Made by a program: the position numbers and the translations under genes
Shown: positions 35,239 through 47,476 of the stretch, piece by piece
Layout of the letters: every line of letters starts with the position of its first letter
How positions within the stretch are numbered: the stretch's first letter is position 1
Notes under the pieces: model-generated
Seen by the model: the letters and a program-made list of their open reading frames with translations, nothing else
Database searches by the model: none
What the model was told of the DNA's origin: nothing
DNA from: Helicostylum pulchrum
Taxonomy: Eukaryota > Mucoromycota > Mucoromycetes > Mucorales > Mucoraceae
Length of the DNA stretch: 64,000 nt
NCBI GenBank assembly: GCA_025677825.1
Contig: JAIXMO010000058.1
Coordinates: 1-64,000 of the forward strand
Reading direction: 5' to 3'

Positions 35239-36350
35239 ATGTCCTTTACTTTAACTTCTGTTAAGAGTACTGCTTCTCAACTCCTTCGCTCTCGTTGGGT
35301 TGGTGCCTCTACTGTAAACAATTCGAACACACACTTTTTTTTCTTTTTTTAAACATATTAACACTTTCTTCGATATTTAGCCTATTTTTCGTACATTACA
35401 AACCAGCGCCAATTCCAATATGGCTACTGTTGATGATACAATTACCAAAAAGCAACCCAGAAACAAGATATTTGAAATTTATCGTTGGGTAATTTTATTT
35501 TTTGACATATTTCCTGCATACAGATATACTAAAATAATTACGTAGAATCCTGAGAAACCTACTGAGAAACCTATCCTTCAAAAGTATACTGTTGATTTAA
35601 ATAGTTGTGGACCTATGATATTAGATGCGCTTATTAAGATTAAAAACGAACAAGATTCTACCTTGACTTTCCGTAGATCTTGCCGTGAAGGTATTTGTGG
35701 GTCTTGTGCTATGAATATTGAAGGTGGAAATACATTAGCTTGTATTTCTAAAGTTGATCAGGATATCACTAAATCTTCAAAGATTTATCCTTTACCCCAT
35801 AGTAAGCAAACACACAAAAAAAAAAAAAAAAAAGTTTTTTTTTTAAGGAATCGGACGGAATCGGGGCAAAGGGAAAAAAGAAAAGGGGAATAGCATCCCG
35901 GGATTATTAATTTTTTTTTTTTTTTTTTTAGTGAACATTGTAAAGGATTTGGTTCCCGATTTAACACATTTTTATAACCAATACAAGAGTATTGAACCTT
36001 ACCTTCAAAATACACCACCAGCCGATGGTAAGGAGAATTTACAATCAATTGAAGATAGAAAGAAATTAGATGGTCTTTATGAATGTATCCTTTGTGCTTG
36101 TTGTTCAACTTCTTGTCCTTCATATTGGTGGAATCAAGAAGAATATCTTGGTCCTGCTGTTTTAATGCAAGCTTACCGTTGGATGATTGATTCTCGTGAT
36201 CAGTTTGGTCCTCAACGTCGTGAAAAACTTCAAAACAAAATGTCGCTTTATCGTTGTCATACCATCATGAATTGTTCAAAGACTTGCCCTAAGGGGCTTC
36301 AACCCGGTGCTGCTATTGCCAAAATCAAGTTAATGATGGCTGCCGAGTAA
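35239..36350 (+). CDS. SDH2: Succinate dehydrogenase iron-sulfur subunit
   Basis: Exons 35239-35313, 35381-35488, 35546-35801 and 35932-36350 encode about 285 residues. The N-terminus ([20 protein letters not shown]) is a basic mitochondrial presequence. The 2Fe-2S ligands are in [21 protein letters not shown]. The 4Fe-4S and 3Fe-4S ligands are in [16 protein letters not shown] and [18 protein letters not shown]. The subunit carries electrons from SDH1 flavin to ubiquinone in complex II of the inner mitochondrial membrane. All cluster ligands are present and the length is normal. The third intron has a long T-run directly before its acceptor. Confidence 0.95.
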
Positions 36351-36369
36351 ATAAGAAATAAATTATGCT

Positions 36370-36702
36370 TTTTTTTATATCCCCCCCCCCCACCCATTTT
36401 GTATATAAATGCATCACTGCTTTAACAAAACAAAACAAAAAAGCTTGTAATTAAGTTATTGAGAATTATCAAAAGGTGTTTATGCAAGGAATTAGATCCA
36501 AACGTGGAATTCTGTATCCTCCAAATCATAAGCACGTCGACAGAATCCTTTTTTTTTTTTGCATTTTAAAGGTTATCATACCTTGGTAAAATTAACTTTT
36601 TGTATGAATGTAGTAAAAATTAAAATTTTCTCTTAATACATAAAAAAAAAAAGGGGGGACAACATTTTTCTACTTTATTCCTTCTTTTACATAATTTAAA
36701 AA
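36370..36702. other. Short intergenic region between SDH2 and SEC24
   Basis: About 330 bases with a 10-C run near 36381 and A/T homopolymers. It presumably contains the SDH2 terminator and the SEC24 promoter. No gene was seen. Confidence 0.6.
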
Positions 36703-39700
36703 ATGGGTAAATAAATAGAAAAAAAACTGTTGTCTAAAAACTAATATTGTTACTCAAAATACCATTATTTTTTTTGGTAGCTGATATCTATGACCAACTT
36801 CAAAATAACAAAAAGAATAGACGAATGTATCCAACATCTGATGCTTCAGTTCCTACGCAACAAACTAATCATACTAAAAAACGCGGTCAACAAGCCATTG
36901 CTATGGTACATAGCCCACATCAACTAATCGAAGAAATATCCAACTGTTCAATTTATGAGCAGTTATCTGACCCATTAAATAATAAAAAGTACGACCTTTC
37001 TTTGATGGGAACAGCTCCCCCTATTCAAGACTTTCAATTACCTTTACCAACACCAAATATTCAACCCAGTGTAAAATAAGATTTTTGACAACAAATAACA
37101 TAAATATTTATCTTTATTTTTTTCAGGCATCTATTACAGCTTCTGTTTATAGTCAATGCGATCCTACATTTCAAAGGTGTACTCTGAATGCAATACCTAA
37201 TTCTAATTACCTGCTAAAAAAATCAAAGTTACCTTTATCTATTTTACTCGAACCTTATCCAAGAAATCAAGTCGAGAATGTAAGATCCCTCCCTCCCAAA
37301 AAAATGCTTTTTTTATGCTAATTTTTTTTTTAGATCGAGGTTCCCTTGATAACAGATGGAATTGTTAACCGTTGTACACAGTGTAAATCTTTTATTAACC
37401 CGTTTATTCAATTTATTGATGGTGGATTAAAATGGCAATGTAATATATGTGGTTCGGATAATAACAACGGTAAGTAAACTTGGTAAACTAACTGGGTGGA
37501 TCAGGGACAGATTGACTTACCCCGCTTATAGTTCCACCAGCTTATGATTGGGATTATATCACACAACAAAGATCAGATCGTTGGAGTAGACCTGAGCTAA
37601 ACTATGGTTGTGTAGATTACGTTGCTACGCCTGAATTTATGTCAAGACCTCCTCAACCGCCTGTATACATTTTTGTAATTGATACAAGTTTAGAAGCAAT
37701 TCAAACAGGCATGATTGAAGTATTAGCTGAATCATTGATATCTTCATTAGACAGGATACCAAATAATCAAGGTAGAACACGTATTGGATTTATTACAGTC
37801 AACCATGCTATAGGGTTTTACAGCTTAAACAATAAAGAGCCAGAATTAATTATGATGTCCGAAATTGATGATATATATCTTCCCCGATCTCCTACAGACC
37901 TGGTTGTTAACTTGGCTGACTCCAAAGCTATTGTCCTTGATTTACTAGAGAGATTAAAATCTATGTTTACAATGAATGCTCAAACTTATACCACAACAAA
38001 GAATAATAATTGTCTTGGACCCGCTTTAAAAGCTGCTAGACAGCTTTTGGTAAGTGGCAATGTATTATAAGAAACTTACAGCCTAGGCTAATGTGTATAT
38101 ATACGTAGTCTTCAACAGGAGGAAAAATTATTTGCTTTCAAGCAAGTCTACCAAACATGGGTGTCGGTTCACTACATCCTTCTATCGTACAGAAACAACA
38201 TGCTGCAGGTGAACATTTATTATTGGAACCTGCAAGTGATTTCTATCGATCGTTTTCAGAGGAATGTACAAAGTCACATGTCTGTACGGATATGTTTGTC
38301 TTTGGCAGTCAAAATACAGATGTTGCCACACTAAGTAAACTCCCTCCCCCCTCACCCTCTCTCTTTTACATTAAATTGTATATTAATATATACTATATAG
38401 ACGTTGTACCTAGATTTACTGGAGGTCAAACGCATTATTACCCAGGGTTTAGTTCAAAGAATCAAGGTGACCGAGAAAAACTAAACTTGGAAATTAAAAA
38501 ATTAATCAAGGAAGAAATTGGGTTAGAAGCGATAATTAGAACAAAATGTTCACCTGGAATTGTTTGTAAATCATATCATGGTAACTTTTCATTTCAAGAA
38601 CCAGATATTTTAGTGTTACCCAATGTACCAAGAGATGGTAGTTATTGTATGGATTTGGCTATTGAAAGAGAGTTACAAGGAGAGCATGCGTATGTTCAAA
38701 CCTGTATGCTATTTACCACTTGCTTTGGAGAGAGATGTATTCGAGTCATGACAACGTGTATACCTGTTACTAAGAGAGTGACGGATGTGTACTATGCTGT
38801 AGACCAGTTAAGTTGTGTAAGATCACTTGCATATCAAGGTAAGTTGGAGGATAGGAAGGAGGATAAATAGGTGACTAACTTTCACTTATTTCTCTCAGCG
38901 ATTGATAAAGCTGTGACATTTAAAGTTAGAGATGGTAAAGAATATTTAATCCAAAAAGCCGTGGACATTTGCCGCGCATACAGTAAAGAAGTAATTGGCG
39001 TCACACCTTCGAAAAATACACAGCTTAATATCTGTAGATCATTGAGTTTATTACCAGCAATGATACTTGCTCTGATAAAAAGTGTAGGTTTTTTTTAGAC
39101 AAAAAAAAGTTACGCGTATATTAAATTTTCTTTAGGAAACATTTAATGACATTGGTGCAGTTCCAGTAAATATGTCTAATTTATCTGGTCTCTTATTACG
39201 AACGTTACCTATTAGTCTATGGACAAAATATGTATATCCTAACCTCTATGCTCTGCACAGTATGTCAGTTCAAGTAAGTAAGCATATAATAAGATACTCC
39301 TGCTTATTCTAACTATTATTTTTCTACACATTAAAAAAAACAGGCGGGAACATTTGATGAAAATGAACATTGTATTATGCCAACTAAACTAAACTTATCA
39401 AGTGAAAGATTAGAACGGCATGGTTGTTATCTTATAGAAAATGGACATCGAATTTTAATTTGGATTGGAAGAGAAGCAGTACCTAAACTATGCCAAGATT
39501 TATTAAATGTTTCTAAAGTAAATGAAGTTCGATCTGGACAGGTAATAAATTCGGTATATACATATAAAAAAGGTATTATGTTACTAAGAAATAAATAAAA
39601 TAGGTTCCAGCATTACCTATATTAAAGAACCCGTTTTCGGAAAGAGTGTGCCGAATTATTAAAAATCTTCGTACGGATCTACGATACAGCAATCATTATC

Positions 39701-39882
39701 CTTCTCTTTACGTTGTAAAAGAAGATGGTGACCCAATGCTTGGAAGCTGGTTCATGACTCATTTATTAGAAGACAGGCAACAGATATTAAAGTCAAATTC
39801 TTTTAACTCTAGTATGCAAAAATCAATTAATGTAGAGACCAGTTACTTTCAATGGATTAATTATATCAAAGATCGAATGTAA
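36703..39882 (+). CDS. SEC24: COPII coat cargo-selection subunit Sec24
   Basis: Eleven exons: 36703-36706, 36781-37070, 37127-37279, 37334-37469, 37532-38049, 38109-38334, 38401-38838, 38899-39083, 39136-39273, 39344-39541 and 39604-39882, about 854 residues. The first coding exon is only ATGG and yields MADIYDQLQNN. The zinc finger is CTQC...CNIC. The trunk domain has PPVYIFVIDTS and VVPRFTGGQTHYYPG. The helical domain has SLLPAMILALIKS. The gelsolin-like domain has YPSLYVVKEDG. Sec24 binds Sec23 and selects cargo for ER-to-Golgi vesicles. The N-terminal disordered part is short compared with yeast. All introns keep frame and are 45-80 nt. The gene converges on the dienoyl-CoA reductase, 120 bases downstream. 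Confidence 0.92.
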
Positions 39883-40002
39883 TAATTTTCCTTCTATCAT
39901 GTATTTTTTTCATATATATTATTTTATTACACTTGCTACAAAAAAAAAAAATAACCCTCCATAGTTTTTTTTTTCTTTAATCATTAAAATATATCAATAA
40001 AT

Positions 40003-41315
40003 TTAAAGCTTAAAGTCAGGAGGTGTCAAGACAATTTCGGGATAGTGAGGGAAACTGGGGTTCATCCAAGCACCACCGTCAACAACAAGAACAACACCAG
40101 TGATATAACTAGCTCCTTCGGAGAAAAGGAAGACAGTAGATTGAGCAATATCTTGAACTTCACCCATACGCTAAAAATAAACGTATTAGTTCATACTAAT
40201 TCATTTATCAGCACCTCACTTTATTTTATATATCTTACCTGCAAAGGAACACTATTTATTTCAAAAGCAGGACCTAATTTCTCCATACCTATAGTTGAAG
40301 CCTAAATAGTTTGTTAGTTTTTTTCCCTCGTGTGTAATATTATATATACTTACAATAGGTCCGGGAGCAATAGCTAGTATACAAACATATATATATAAAA
40401 AGTTAGTAGAGAATTCTCAATCATTTTTATTTTTCACCCCATCTTTTTTTTTTCTTTACCGTTAACGCCTATTAAGGTGACATAATTAGTTTCTCGATAT
40501 ATTTAGAATTTAATGCAAATTTTGTATTACTTACGGACGCCATGAGGACCTAATTCAACAGCCCAATGCTTTGTTAAAGCCTAAAGATAAAAAAATAAAA
40601 AATAAAATCGGGTGTACGTGAGTAAAAAAGAAAGAAATTACTCAAATTTCACTTACATCGATAGCGGCCTTAGCAGCACCAGCATGTTGTTGGAAAGGGG
40701 TACCAGTATAATGTAAAGTAGCAGTAACGTTAATAACAGCACCCTTGGAAGCCTTGAGGTGTTCAACAGCGGCCTTGGTAAAGTTAAAGGTACCGAGTAA
40801 ATCGATTTCAATAACAGTCTTGAAAGCATTATAGGACAAGTTACCAAAAGAAGATAAAAAGTTACCAGCTGCTCCGTTGATCAAGTAATCAAGACGGCCG
40901 TACTTTTCAACTGTAATCTTGACGGCGTTTTCAACGTCAACAGGGTTACGAACATCACCTGCAACAGCACTACGCAATTTAAAAAATAAGTCGTTGCTTT
41001 GGATACGTATGTATAATATAACTTACAAGACTTCACCACCAGTTTTGATACTCATTTCCTTTGCTGCCTTTTCCAACTTATCCTTGCTTTATTTTTTTTA
41101 GAGAGAAAAAGAGTTAGTTTGCTTGCAATGAAGGGGTTCTTTTCTTTATATAAAGAATAATACCTTCTAGAGAAGATGACAGCTTTAGCACCATGTCTAA
41201 CCATGGCTTCAGTCATGTTACGACAAATACCACTACCACCACCGGAGCATAATAAAATCTTTCCAGCAAAGATATTATCTTTGAAAATTGCGGTAGTTTC
41301 GACAGCAGGAGACAT
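40003..41315 (-). CDS. Peroxisomal-type 2,4-dienoyl-CoA reductase (SPS19-like)
   Basis: Eight exons from 41315 down: 41164-41315, 41027-41086, 40657-40969, 40535-40580, 40460-40468 (9 nt), 40355-40374 (20 nt), 40239-40301 and 40003-40170, 276 residues. It is a short-chain dehydrogenase with the cofactor motif [30 protein letters not shown], and [20 protein letters not shown] with the active-site Lys. GPHGVRVNAIAPGPIAST and VVDGGAW follow. It reduces 2,4-dienoyl-CoA with NADPH so that polyunsaturated fatty acids can enter beta-oxidation. The C-terminus DFKL is only a weak PTS1-like tripeptide (FKL rather than SKL). The two microexons fit the conserved RVNAIAPGPI motif exactly. Confidence 0.9.
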
Positions 41316-42913
41316 TATATGTAGTATGTATATAAAAAAAGATCGTGGGGGGAAAGGAGAATCAAAAAGGTGTTGAATTTAAATACTTTTTTCTTCTATC
41401 ACGTGAAAAAATATAATTCTTAATGCTTTGTCATTTACTTTCCGAACATAACGTATAGGTGTGTAACTTATTGAGAACAGCTACAAAGTAATTAAATTAT
41501 ACAATTCCTTTATATTGTATTGCCTTGAGACTGAACATTCAATTTGTGCTTTTTTTGTTTGGATCTGCAGAAGTACTATGGACTATTCACGGAGTTTCCC
41601 TGATATAAAATGCTCTCACTTTTTAACACTTTGGTCTAGTAGGTGTGAGTATAAATAAGACCAATTGAATATATCCCTCTTGGCAGAAAGAATTTTCCTG
41701 CCAGCATGAATTCTATCGCAACTACTCGCTTATACGTGACGTATTTTCTGAAACAATAATCAGGAACAAAATATACCAGTTTATAATGAAATAACATTAC
41801 AGAAAAAAGAGTGCCATTTTCATTCTTTTATGTTTGAATAAAGATCAAAAGTTAGTATAATGCTTTTACCTTTCAACAGGTTCTACCAGCAGTTACACAA
41901 AGAGCGTATGCTTTATGCAATACCTTTTCACTTGTAAAAAAGAAGAGAAAATTGCTCTTTTTGCAAGATATCATATACACATAAAATAAAGTAAAACGAC
42001 GTTTTAGTTTGGGGTTTTTTCTCTAGTGCGCGCGTCTACACAAAAACAGCAAGCTTCGGTCAATTATGACCTCTTCTGAACTTCAAATGATAAAAATTCA
42101 AACCAATAGTATTCCGAAATCGGTTAATTATCGCTCAATTTAGACATCTATTCATCCTAAAAACGTCAAATGGATATTTTAATTTCACACGACACGAAAC
42201 CAAATTACATTTTCGTAATCAAGTATTTCGCTGTATTCATTGGCGAACGTTTTGTATAAAAAAAGACCTTGGAATTTATGTAAATATTTAAGTTCAGAGT
42301 GCATACGCGTGAAACTTTTAAACGGTGTAGTTAAGCTACAGCCAGAGAAAAATGGCAACAATTCTCTACGGTTAATCCTATTTCTTATTAATACCTCAAA
42401 TATATGTGAAATATTAGATCTGCAGAGATAAATAATGCCTGTTGACCTTGTTTACGCTAATTGATAACAAGGGCACGAGTAATAAATAAAAAACGCCTTT
42501 TTAGACTCTAATTAAAAAAAGTTCCCGCAGTAAAGAGAGACGCCCATTACTTTTTTTTTATTGTAGTATCAAGCACATTGTTTTTATTACCACAATAATT
42601 TTTTTTTTAAAAAATGTATGAATATATGCGTTAGATTTGTACAATTGACGATAATAACTTTATACTTGTTTAAAAAAAACACTCCTTATTTTGTCAAAAA
42701 TAGTATGTGCATGCTAAAGTTTGTACGTGACCCGTATTTAGCAGTATTATTTTGGTTGTTTACGAGACCCAGGAAGGGGCTCATTTTTATTTATAAAAGA
42801 GAAAAATAGCAATATTTATTCATATTGTTTCCTCTTTTCTTTAACCATTTTTTACACTACCTATATTATATATATATATCCTCCCCCCCCCCCCCCTTTC
42901 TATATCTATAAAA
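41316..42913. other. Divergent intergenic region
   Basis: About 1.6 kb between the minus-strand reductase and the plus-strand Hsp20 gene. No supported gene was found. A TATA-like TTTATAAAAG lies near 42790 and a 14-C homopolymer near 42882, about 20 bases before the Hsp20 ATG. I looked for clear heat-shock elements (alternating GAA/TTC) and did not find a convincing array. Confidence 0.55.
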
Positions 42914-43987
42914 ATGTCCCCCAATTTGAATGAACGCGTAGAAAACCGTGTCGATGAAGTTATTGGCGAATTCTTTACTGAGTGCCCATACGGTCGTAAA
43001 GCAGTTTCAGGATGCCCCGCTCTTTCGGAAGGCAACAAACCATTTTCTTCCGACTATGCAAGTCAATTTTTTAATGAATGTCCTTACGGAAAGCGTGCTC
43101 AAAAGCAATGTCCTTATGGCCGTAGATTATCTCGCGATTCATCCAAGCACCCTGACTTTGTTGATCAGTACTTTAAAAAGTGTCCTAGTGGTCATAAAGC
43201 TGTTGAAGAGTGTCCATACGGTAAACGATTAATTGGAAAGACAAAAGAACATGATGATGGTAAGTTTCATCATGGTAGTGACTCAAATATTCCAAATTTT
43301 GTTCAAGAGTTTTTCTCTGAATGTCCATACGGAAAACGTGCTACTGAAGAGTGTCCTTATGGCCGTGAGGTTCTTTCTAAATTAGGGGGTCATGGCGAAT
43401 CATTTAATCATAAAAACTGTAAACAATTTGACGAATTCTTCACTGAGTGCCCGTATGGTCGTAAAGCTGCTGAAGATTGTCCTTATGGTCATAAAGTACT
43501 TGAAAAGGCTGGTATTCCTGTAGCAGATTTGAAAAAGCATACAGAAGGTGATCCTGCCAAATGCCCTTTTGCTTCCATGGCCGGAGATGATAAATCCAAG
43601 TGCCCAGTAGGAGGTGTAATGCCTCAAAGTGAAAATTGCCCTATCAGTCCAAACTACAAAAAGGTACTGACTCCCACTATTGACTTTTATGAAAATGACA
43701 ATGAATTTAGAATATTTGTCGAACTTCCTGGTATTGATAAAAGTAATGTCAAGTTGGAAATCAAAGACAAGATTTTAAAATTGACTGCTGAAATTAATCC
43801 AACTTCTGATATGTCTTCTGAAAGACCCCATTTCACCGAAAGAAAGTTCGGTACTTACTCTCGCTCCATTACTCTTTCCAATAACGTTTCCTTGGAAGAA
43901 ATTGTTGCTAAAATGGAGAATGGTGTTCTTACTATTGTTGTTCCTAAGAGCGAACCTACTGCTGTTAGAACTATCAATATCAACTAG
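42914..43987 (+). CDS. Hsp20 chaperone with five N-terminal Cys-Pro (CPYG) repeat modules
   Basis: A single exon of 357 residues. Residues about 250-357 form an alpha-crystallin domain: PTIDFYENDNEFRIFVELPG, then KLEIKDKILKLTAE, then ERKFGTYSRSITLSNNV and MENGVLTIVVPK. The N-terminal 240 residues are unusual. Five modules each contain FF-x-x-C-P-Y-G-[RK]-[KR]-A followed by a second Cys-Pro, with Cys pairs at 24/34, 56/66, 90/100, 137/147 and 179/189. Every pair is C-x9-C. Three further Cys-Pro sites follow at 217 (KCPFASMAG), 230 (KCPVGG) and 242. There is one lone Cys at 169. Small heat-shock proteins bind unfolded clients without ATP. The role of the Cys-Pro part is unknown. Haem, metal or redox sensing is a hypothesis only. 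Confidence 0.85.
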   Translation: MSPNLNERVENRVDEVIGEFFTECPYGRKAVSGCPALSEGNKPFSSDYASQFFNECPYGKRAQKQCPYGRRLSRDSSKHPDFVDQYFKKCPSGHKAVEECPYGKRLIGKTKEHDDGKFHHGSDSNIPNFVQEFFSECPYGKRATEECPYGREVLSKLGGHGESFNHKNCKQFDEFFTECPYGRKAAEDCPYGHKVLEKAGIPVADLKKHTEGDPAKCPFASMAGDDKSKCPVGGVMPQSENCPISPNYKKVLTPTIDFYENDNEFRIFVELPGIDKSNVKLEIKDKILKLTAEINPTSDMSSERPHFTERKFGTYSRSITLSNNVSLEEIVAKMENGVLTIVVPKSEPTAVRTININ

Positions 43988-44122
43988 TTAACTAAAACAT
44001 AACTTTAGCGAATTATTATAAACATATATATTTTATCTATAAAACGTTTATTTCTTGTCTTGTTTTTTAAAAAAAAAATTAAGTAGTATTATAGTATATA
44101 TATGTAAGTTAGGTATCATGCT

Positions 44123-46099
44123 TTAAAGATCAGGTATAATAACTTTGGTAGGAGATCGGCGTAACCAATTTTTATCAAGCTCAATCTCATTATTATTCTC
44201 TTCATTGCTCTTCCAGGTATCTTCATGTTGATTATTTTTAACGGATTGTGTAGAGTTGTCTTGAGTTGACTTGTGGCCGCAGCTACCGTAAGTCGATACA
44301 GTTGAAACCGACCCACGGTTAAAAGAGTCTTCACTTTCAGGTAAATTAACCTTGCGTAAACTATCAGATGAGGGGCTTTGTTTTGGTTTCGGACGTCGGG
44401 GAGGATTTAACGACGTTAAACCATTATTTACTGGAATATTTGCGTTTGCTCTTGAAGATGTTCTTATTGGTAAATTGCTACTATGTATAATTCTCGCAAT
44501 GATTAGTTTTGAAGATTCTTTCTGGGGTAAATATAAGGGATCTTCAAAAACAGAAGTAGAATCCGCAACTCTCTTGTTATTTATGAAACTTGTAATACGA
44601 TTACTTAGACGGCGATTTCCGTAACTTTTTTCCTCTGGTTTTGATTCTTCGCACCCGTCACTACTTCCTCTCATATTATTCATGACAATAGTGGTATGTT
44701 CTTTAGTATCAAGCGAATACTTTTCATCTAACCTTGATCTATTATCTGCTTCAATTTCTTCCTTGGTATGACGAGGATGTAAAATAAAAATCTAGTAACC
44801 AAAGAGAAAGAAAATAAAGGATGTTATTTTATTAGATCACTTATATCATGCGGAGCTTAATTTCACTTACACCAACAACCCACATTAATGCTGCACAAGT
44901 ATTACAATTCGCCATTAAAAAATCTGTTCCGATCTTGCTTTTTGCTATAATAGTATTTGATGTTAATGCATCGATACAAAGAATGCCTAATGTTAAAGCA
45001 TAAAAACACAAGATAATTGAAATAAGCATATTCATTTCCTTGAAATATAACAATCTTGCAATAACAACATCACTACGACCCAAATCACGAAATATTTTTA
45101 GCATTCTGTTGAAACGCTTATTAGAACGAATACCCAAGCATGAAATAATAAACCCTAGATGTAATTATTAATTCCTATATTGTAATACTCGTAATATTTG
45201 ATAGCATTACCTTCCACAGAATATGCTAATAGTGGTACGGTTTCTCTTAATAGTTCGCTTTTACGAAAACTGTACTGTAAAACTGGGAATGATATCATAC
45301 TAGCCATAGCCCTATATATAATTTCACACAATTGTTAAATTTAACACTTTCGTTAATGATTTAAGTATATCTCACCAGACAATATAAAACTTGAATTCTA
45401 ACGAACTCATAAATGATCTCTTAGCGACTGTATTTGAAAGATAATTCCAAAAACATTGAAGTAAAATAAGCACGCCAGTTTGCATCGATAAATTTACGCA
45501 TTCGACATAATCCACAGCCTAACCATCAGAAATTGGGTTTTAAAATATGCGAACTCTAAATATGAATATGTAACAGTACCTGACTAGCAAATTTGTGCTC
45601 TTCAGTCCAACGCTCGAAAGGGTTAGCTATAACTGTTGAGGTTCCAGGAATCACAATGTAGCTCTCAGAGTATTTGATCCATGTCAGTACTACATCTAAT
45701 GATTTTCACGTTAATTGTAATACGAAAAAAAAAAGAATATCAAGTTTTTTTGTTATTATTTTTACCCCAAGACGACTGCATCAGTAGCATCAATATGTAC
45801 ATAATAGTGATGATGGTCCGTAACTCGCCATTAAAGAGTTTTTTTGGATGAAGACATCTAAATCTATCACTCAACCAAACTTTCATCATAAGAAAAGACC
45901 CCATATATACCCATGTTGCGCATCTTTCTGTGATATATATATTAGTTTAATTGAATACTTTTTAACTTTGCATAAAAATAACATACGAAGATATGAGAAA
46001 TCGCTATAAGATTATTTTTTTTAAAAAAAAATCTTTTAGCGTTAATAAAAAAGGAATTGATGCAGCATAAGTAAAGTTAGTATACCTGAAGTGAGTCAT
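44123..46099 (-). CDS. Seven-segment membrane protein with long cytosolic tail, possible receptor
   Basis: A multi-exon minus-strand gene. Exon 1 is 46086-46099 (ATG plus MTHF), exon 2 is 45766-45923, and five further exons run down to the stop at 44123-44125. Seven hydrophobic segments can be read in order: ATWVYMGSFLMMKVWL, TIITIMYILMLLMQSSW, MQTGVLILLQCFWNYL and FYIVWAMASMISFPVL. The last three are PLLAYSVEGLIISCLGI, MLISIILCFYALTLGIL and TCAALMWVVGIFIL. A tail of about 220 residues follows, rich in Ser, Asn, Arg and Pro. Seven segments and a long tail fit a G-protein-coupled or RGS-linked receptor of the fungal type, but no family signature was recognised. Some internal splice sites were placed only approximately. 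Function is unknown. Confidence 0.65.
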
Positions 46100-47476
46100 C
46101 AAGGCTTTTTTTTGAAAAAAAAAGTGGAAGTAAAAAGAAGAAAAAGAGAGAGAATATATTCAAATTGGGCATGCTAATTTGAAGACAGATTATAGCCAAA
46201 GCTATGGAGGAGATTGTAATACGTTGTAACTAGCAACCACCGAGTAGTAGGAATGGTACAACGATAAATAACTGACATGCAAGCTGTATGGTTTAAAAAA
46301 GTGGAGATGTAACCATCTCCGCGAAGCTTACTATCCTGTATTACAGCAGCTGAAAAAAAAAAAGAGGTTACCCAAGGTCTGGGTTTTATGCTCCAGCAGG
46401 TTAGAAAACTATAAACACACAAGCTTTACTTTCTACCAGTAGCGTAATATTCCCACTAGAATGTAGACGTTAAAAATTCCTTTATAAAAAAAAAGCTGTG
46501 TCATCCTAGTAGCGCTGTTTATCTTTTTTGAATTGTTTACATATCACTACATAAAACACTTGATCCGTGCTTAACATAAACGATGATAACAATAAGTTTT
46601 ATTGAATTTAAATTTTTCTATATTAAGAACCATATTTATAAAGCTATTTTAAAAAAAAAAACTATTATTTTTGATCTTTAGTAGGACAGAATATGGTATT
46701 TAATTAAACCACATCACCATGGGATTATCATTTTTTTTTTTCTTATATGTATATACATATATATACATATATATATATATATATATTTATTACGCTCTCT
46801 TACCCTCTTTTTTTTTAGTCTTTGAATCGTACGATCTCTTTTCTTGTTAATTTTTTTATATAAAAAATCCCGTATAAATTACACCGTCTATAAAATAACA
46901 TTTTATGATTTCATATACTTAAAAAAATAAGAAGTAAAAGATTATCACGTTTTTCCCTTGTAGTTTTGAAGAACCGATTTTTTTTTAAGTTTGGCGCAGT
47001 CCACACCGATGTCATTTTCCTATCGCATATCAGGAAAATGAACGGCGCAAAACTTTATTAAAAAAACGTTATTTTATATATTCGAAACTAGTAAAAAATC
47101 TATAGCTTATCTACTTTCTAAGGTATATCCAATGTAACTCCACCCATTTCATTCGTTTTTATCAATATTTTGTCTCTTCCCCTTTTACTGTAAAGAGTGT
47201 ATTAACGCAATTTTGGAAAAAAAAAACTACCTAATTGAGTATCAAACTGAAAAGCAACATAAAGTTTCGTATAACCTTCTGTCTGCTACAAACACACTCA
47301 GCTAGACTGTCACGCTCAAACTATTTGTGTACATTAATTTTACTAACTAGTACCTGAAGTTTAATGACTTATGTTTTTTTTTTACTTTGGCTCTATTGAA
47401 TCTATTTAAATATATACATGTATACATAAAGACAGTTTCATTTATTTATAGTATTGTATATTTCATACAGACTAAA
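46100..47476. other. Intergenic region with TA microsatellite
   Basis: About 1.4 kb, A+T-rich, with a long TA/CA-type microsatellite (46743-46790) and many T runs. No supported gene was found. Confidence 0.6.
46743..46790. repeat. TA-rich microsatellite
   Basis: An alternating TA tract interrupted by single C bases, about 48 bases long. Confidence 0.9.

Noticed and set aside
42480..42913. Heat-shock element array upstream of Hsp20
   Set aside because: No run of alternating GAA/TTC at five-base spacing could be confirmed by eye.
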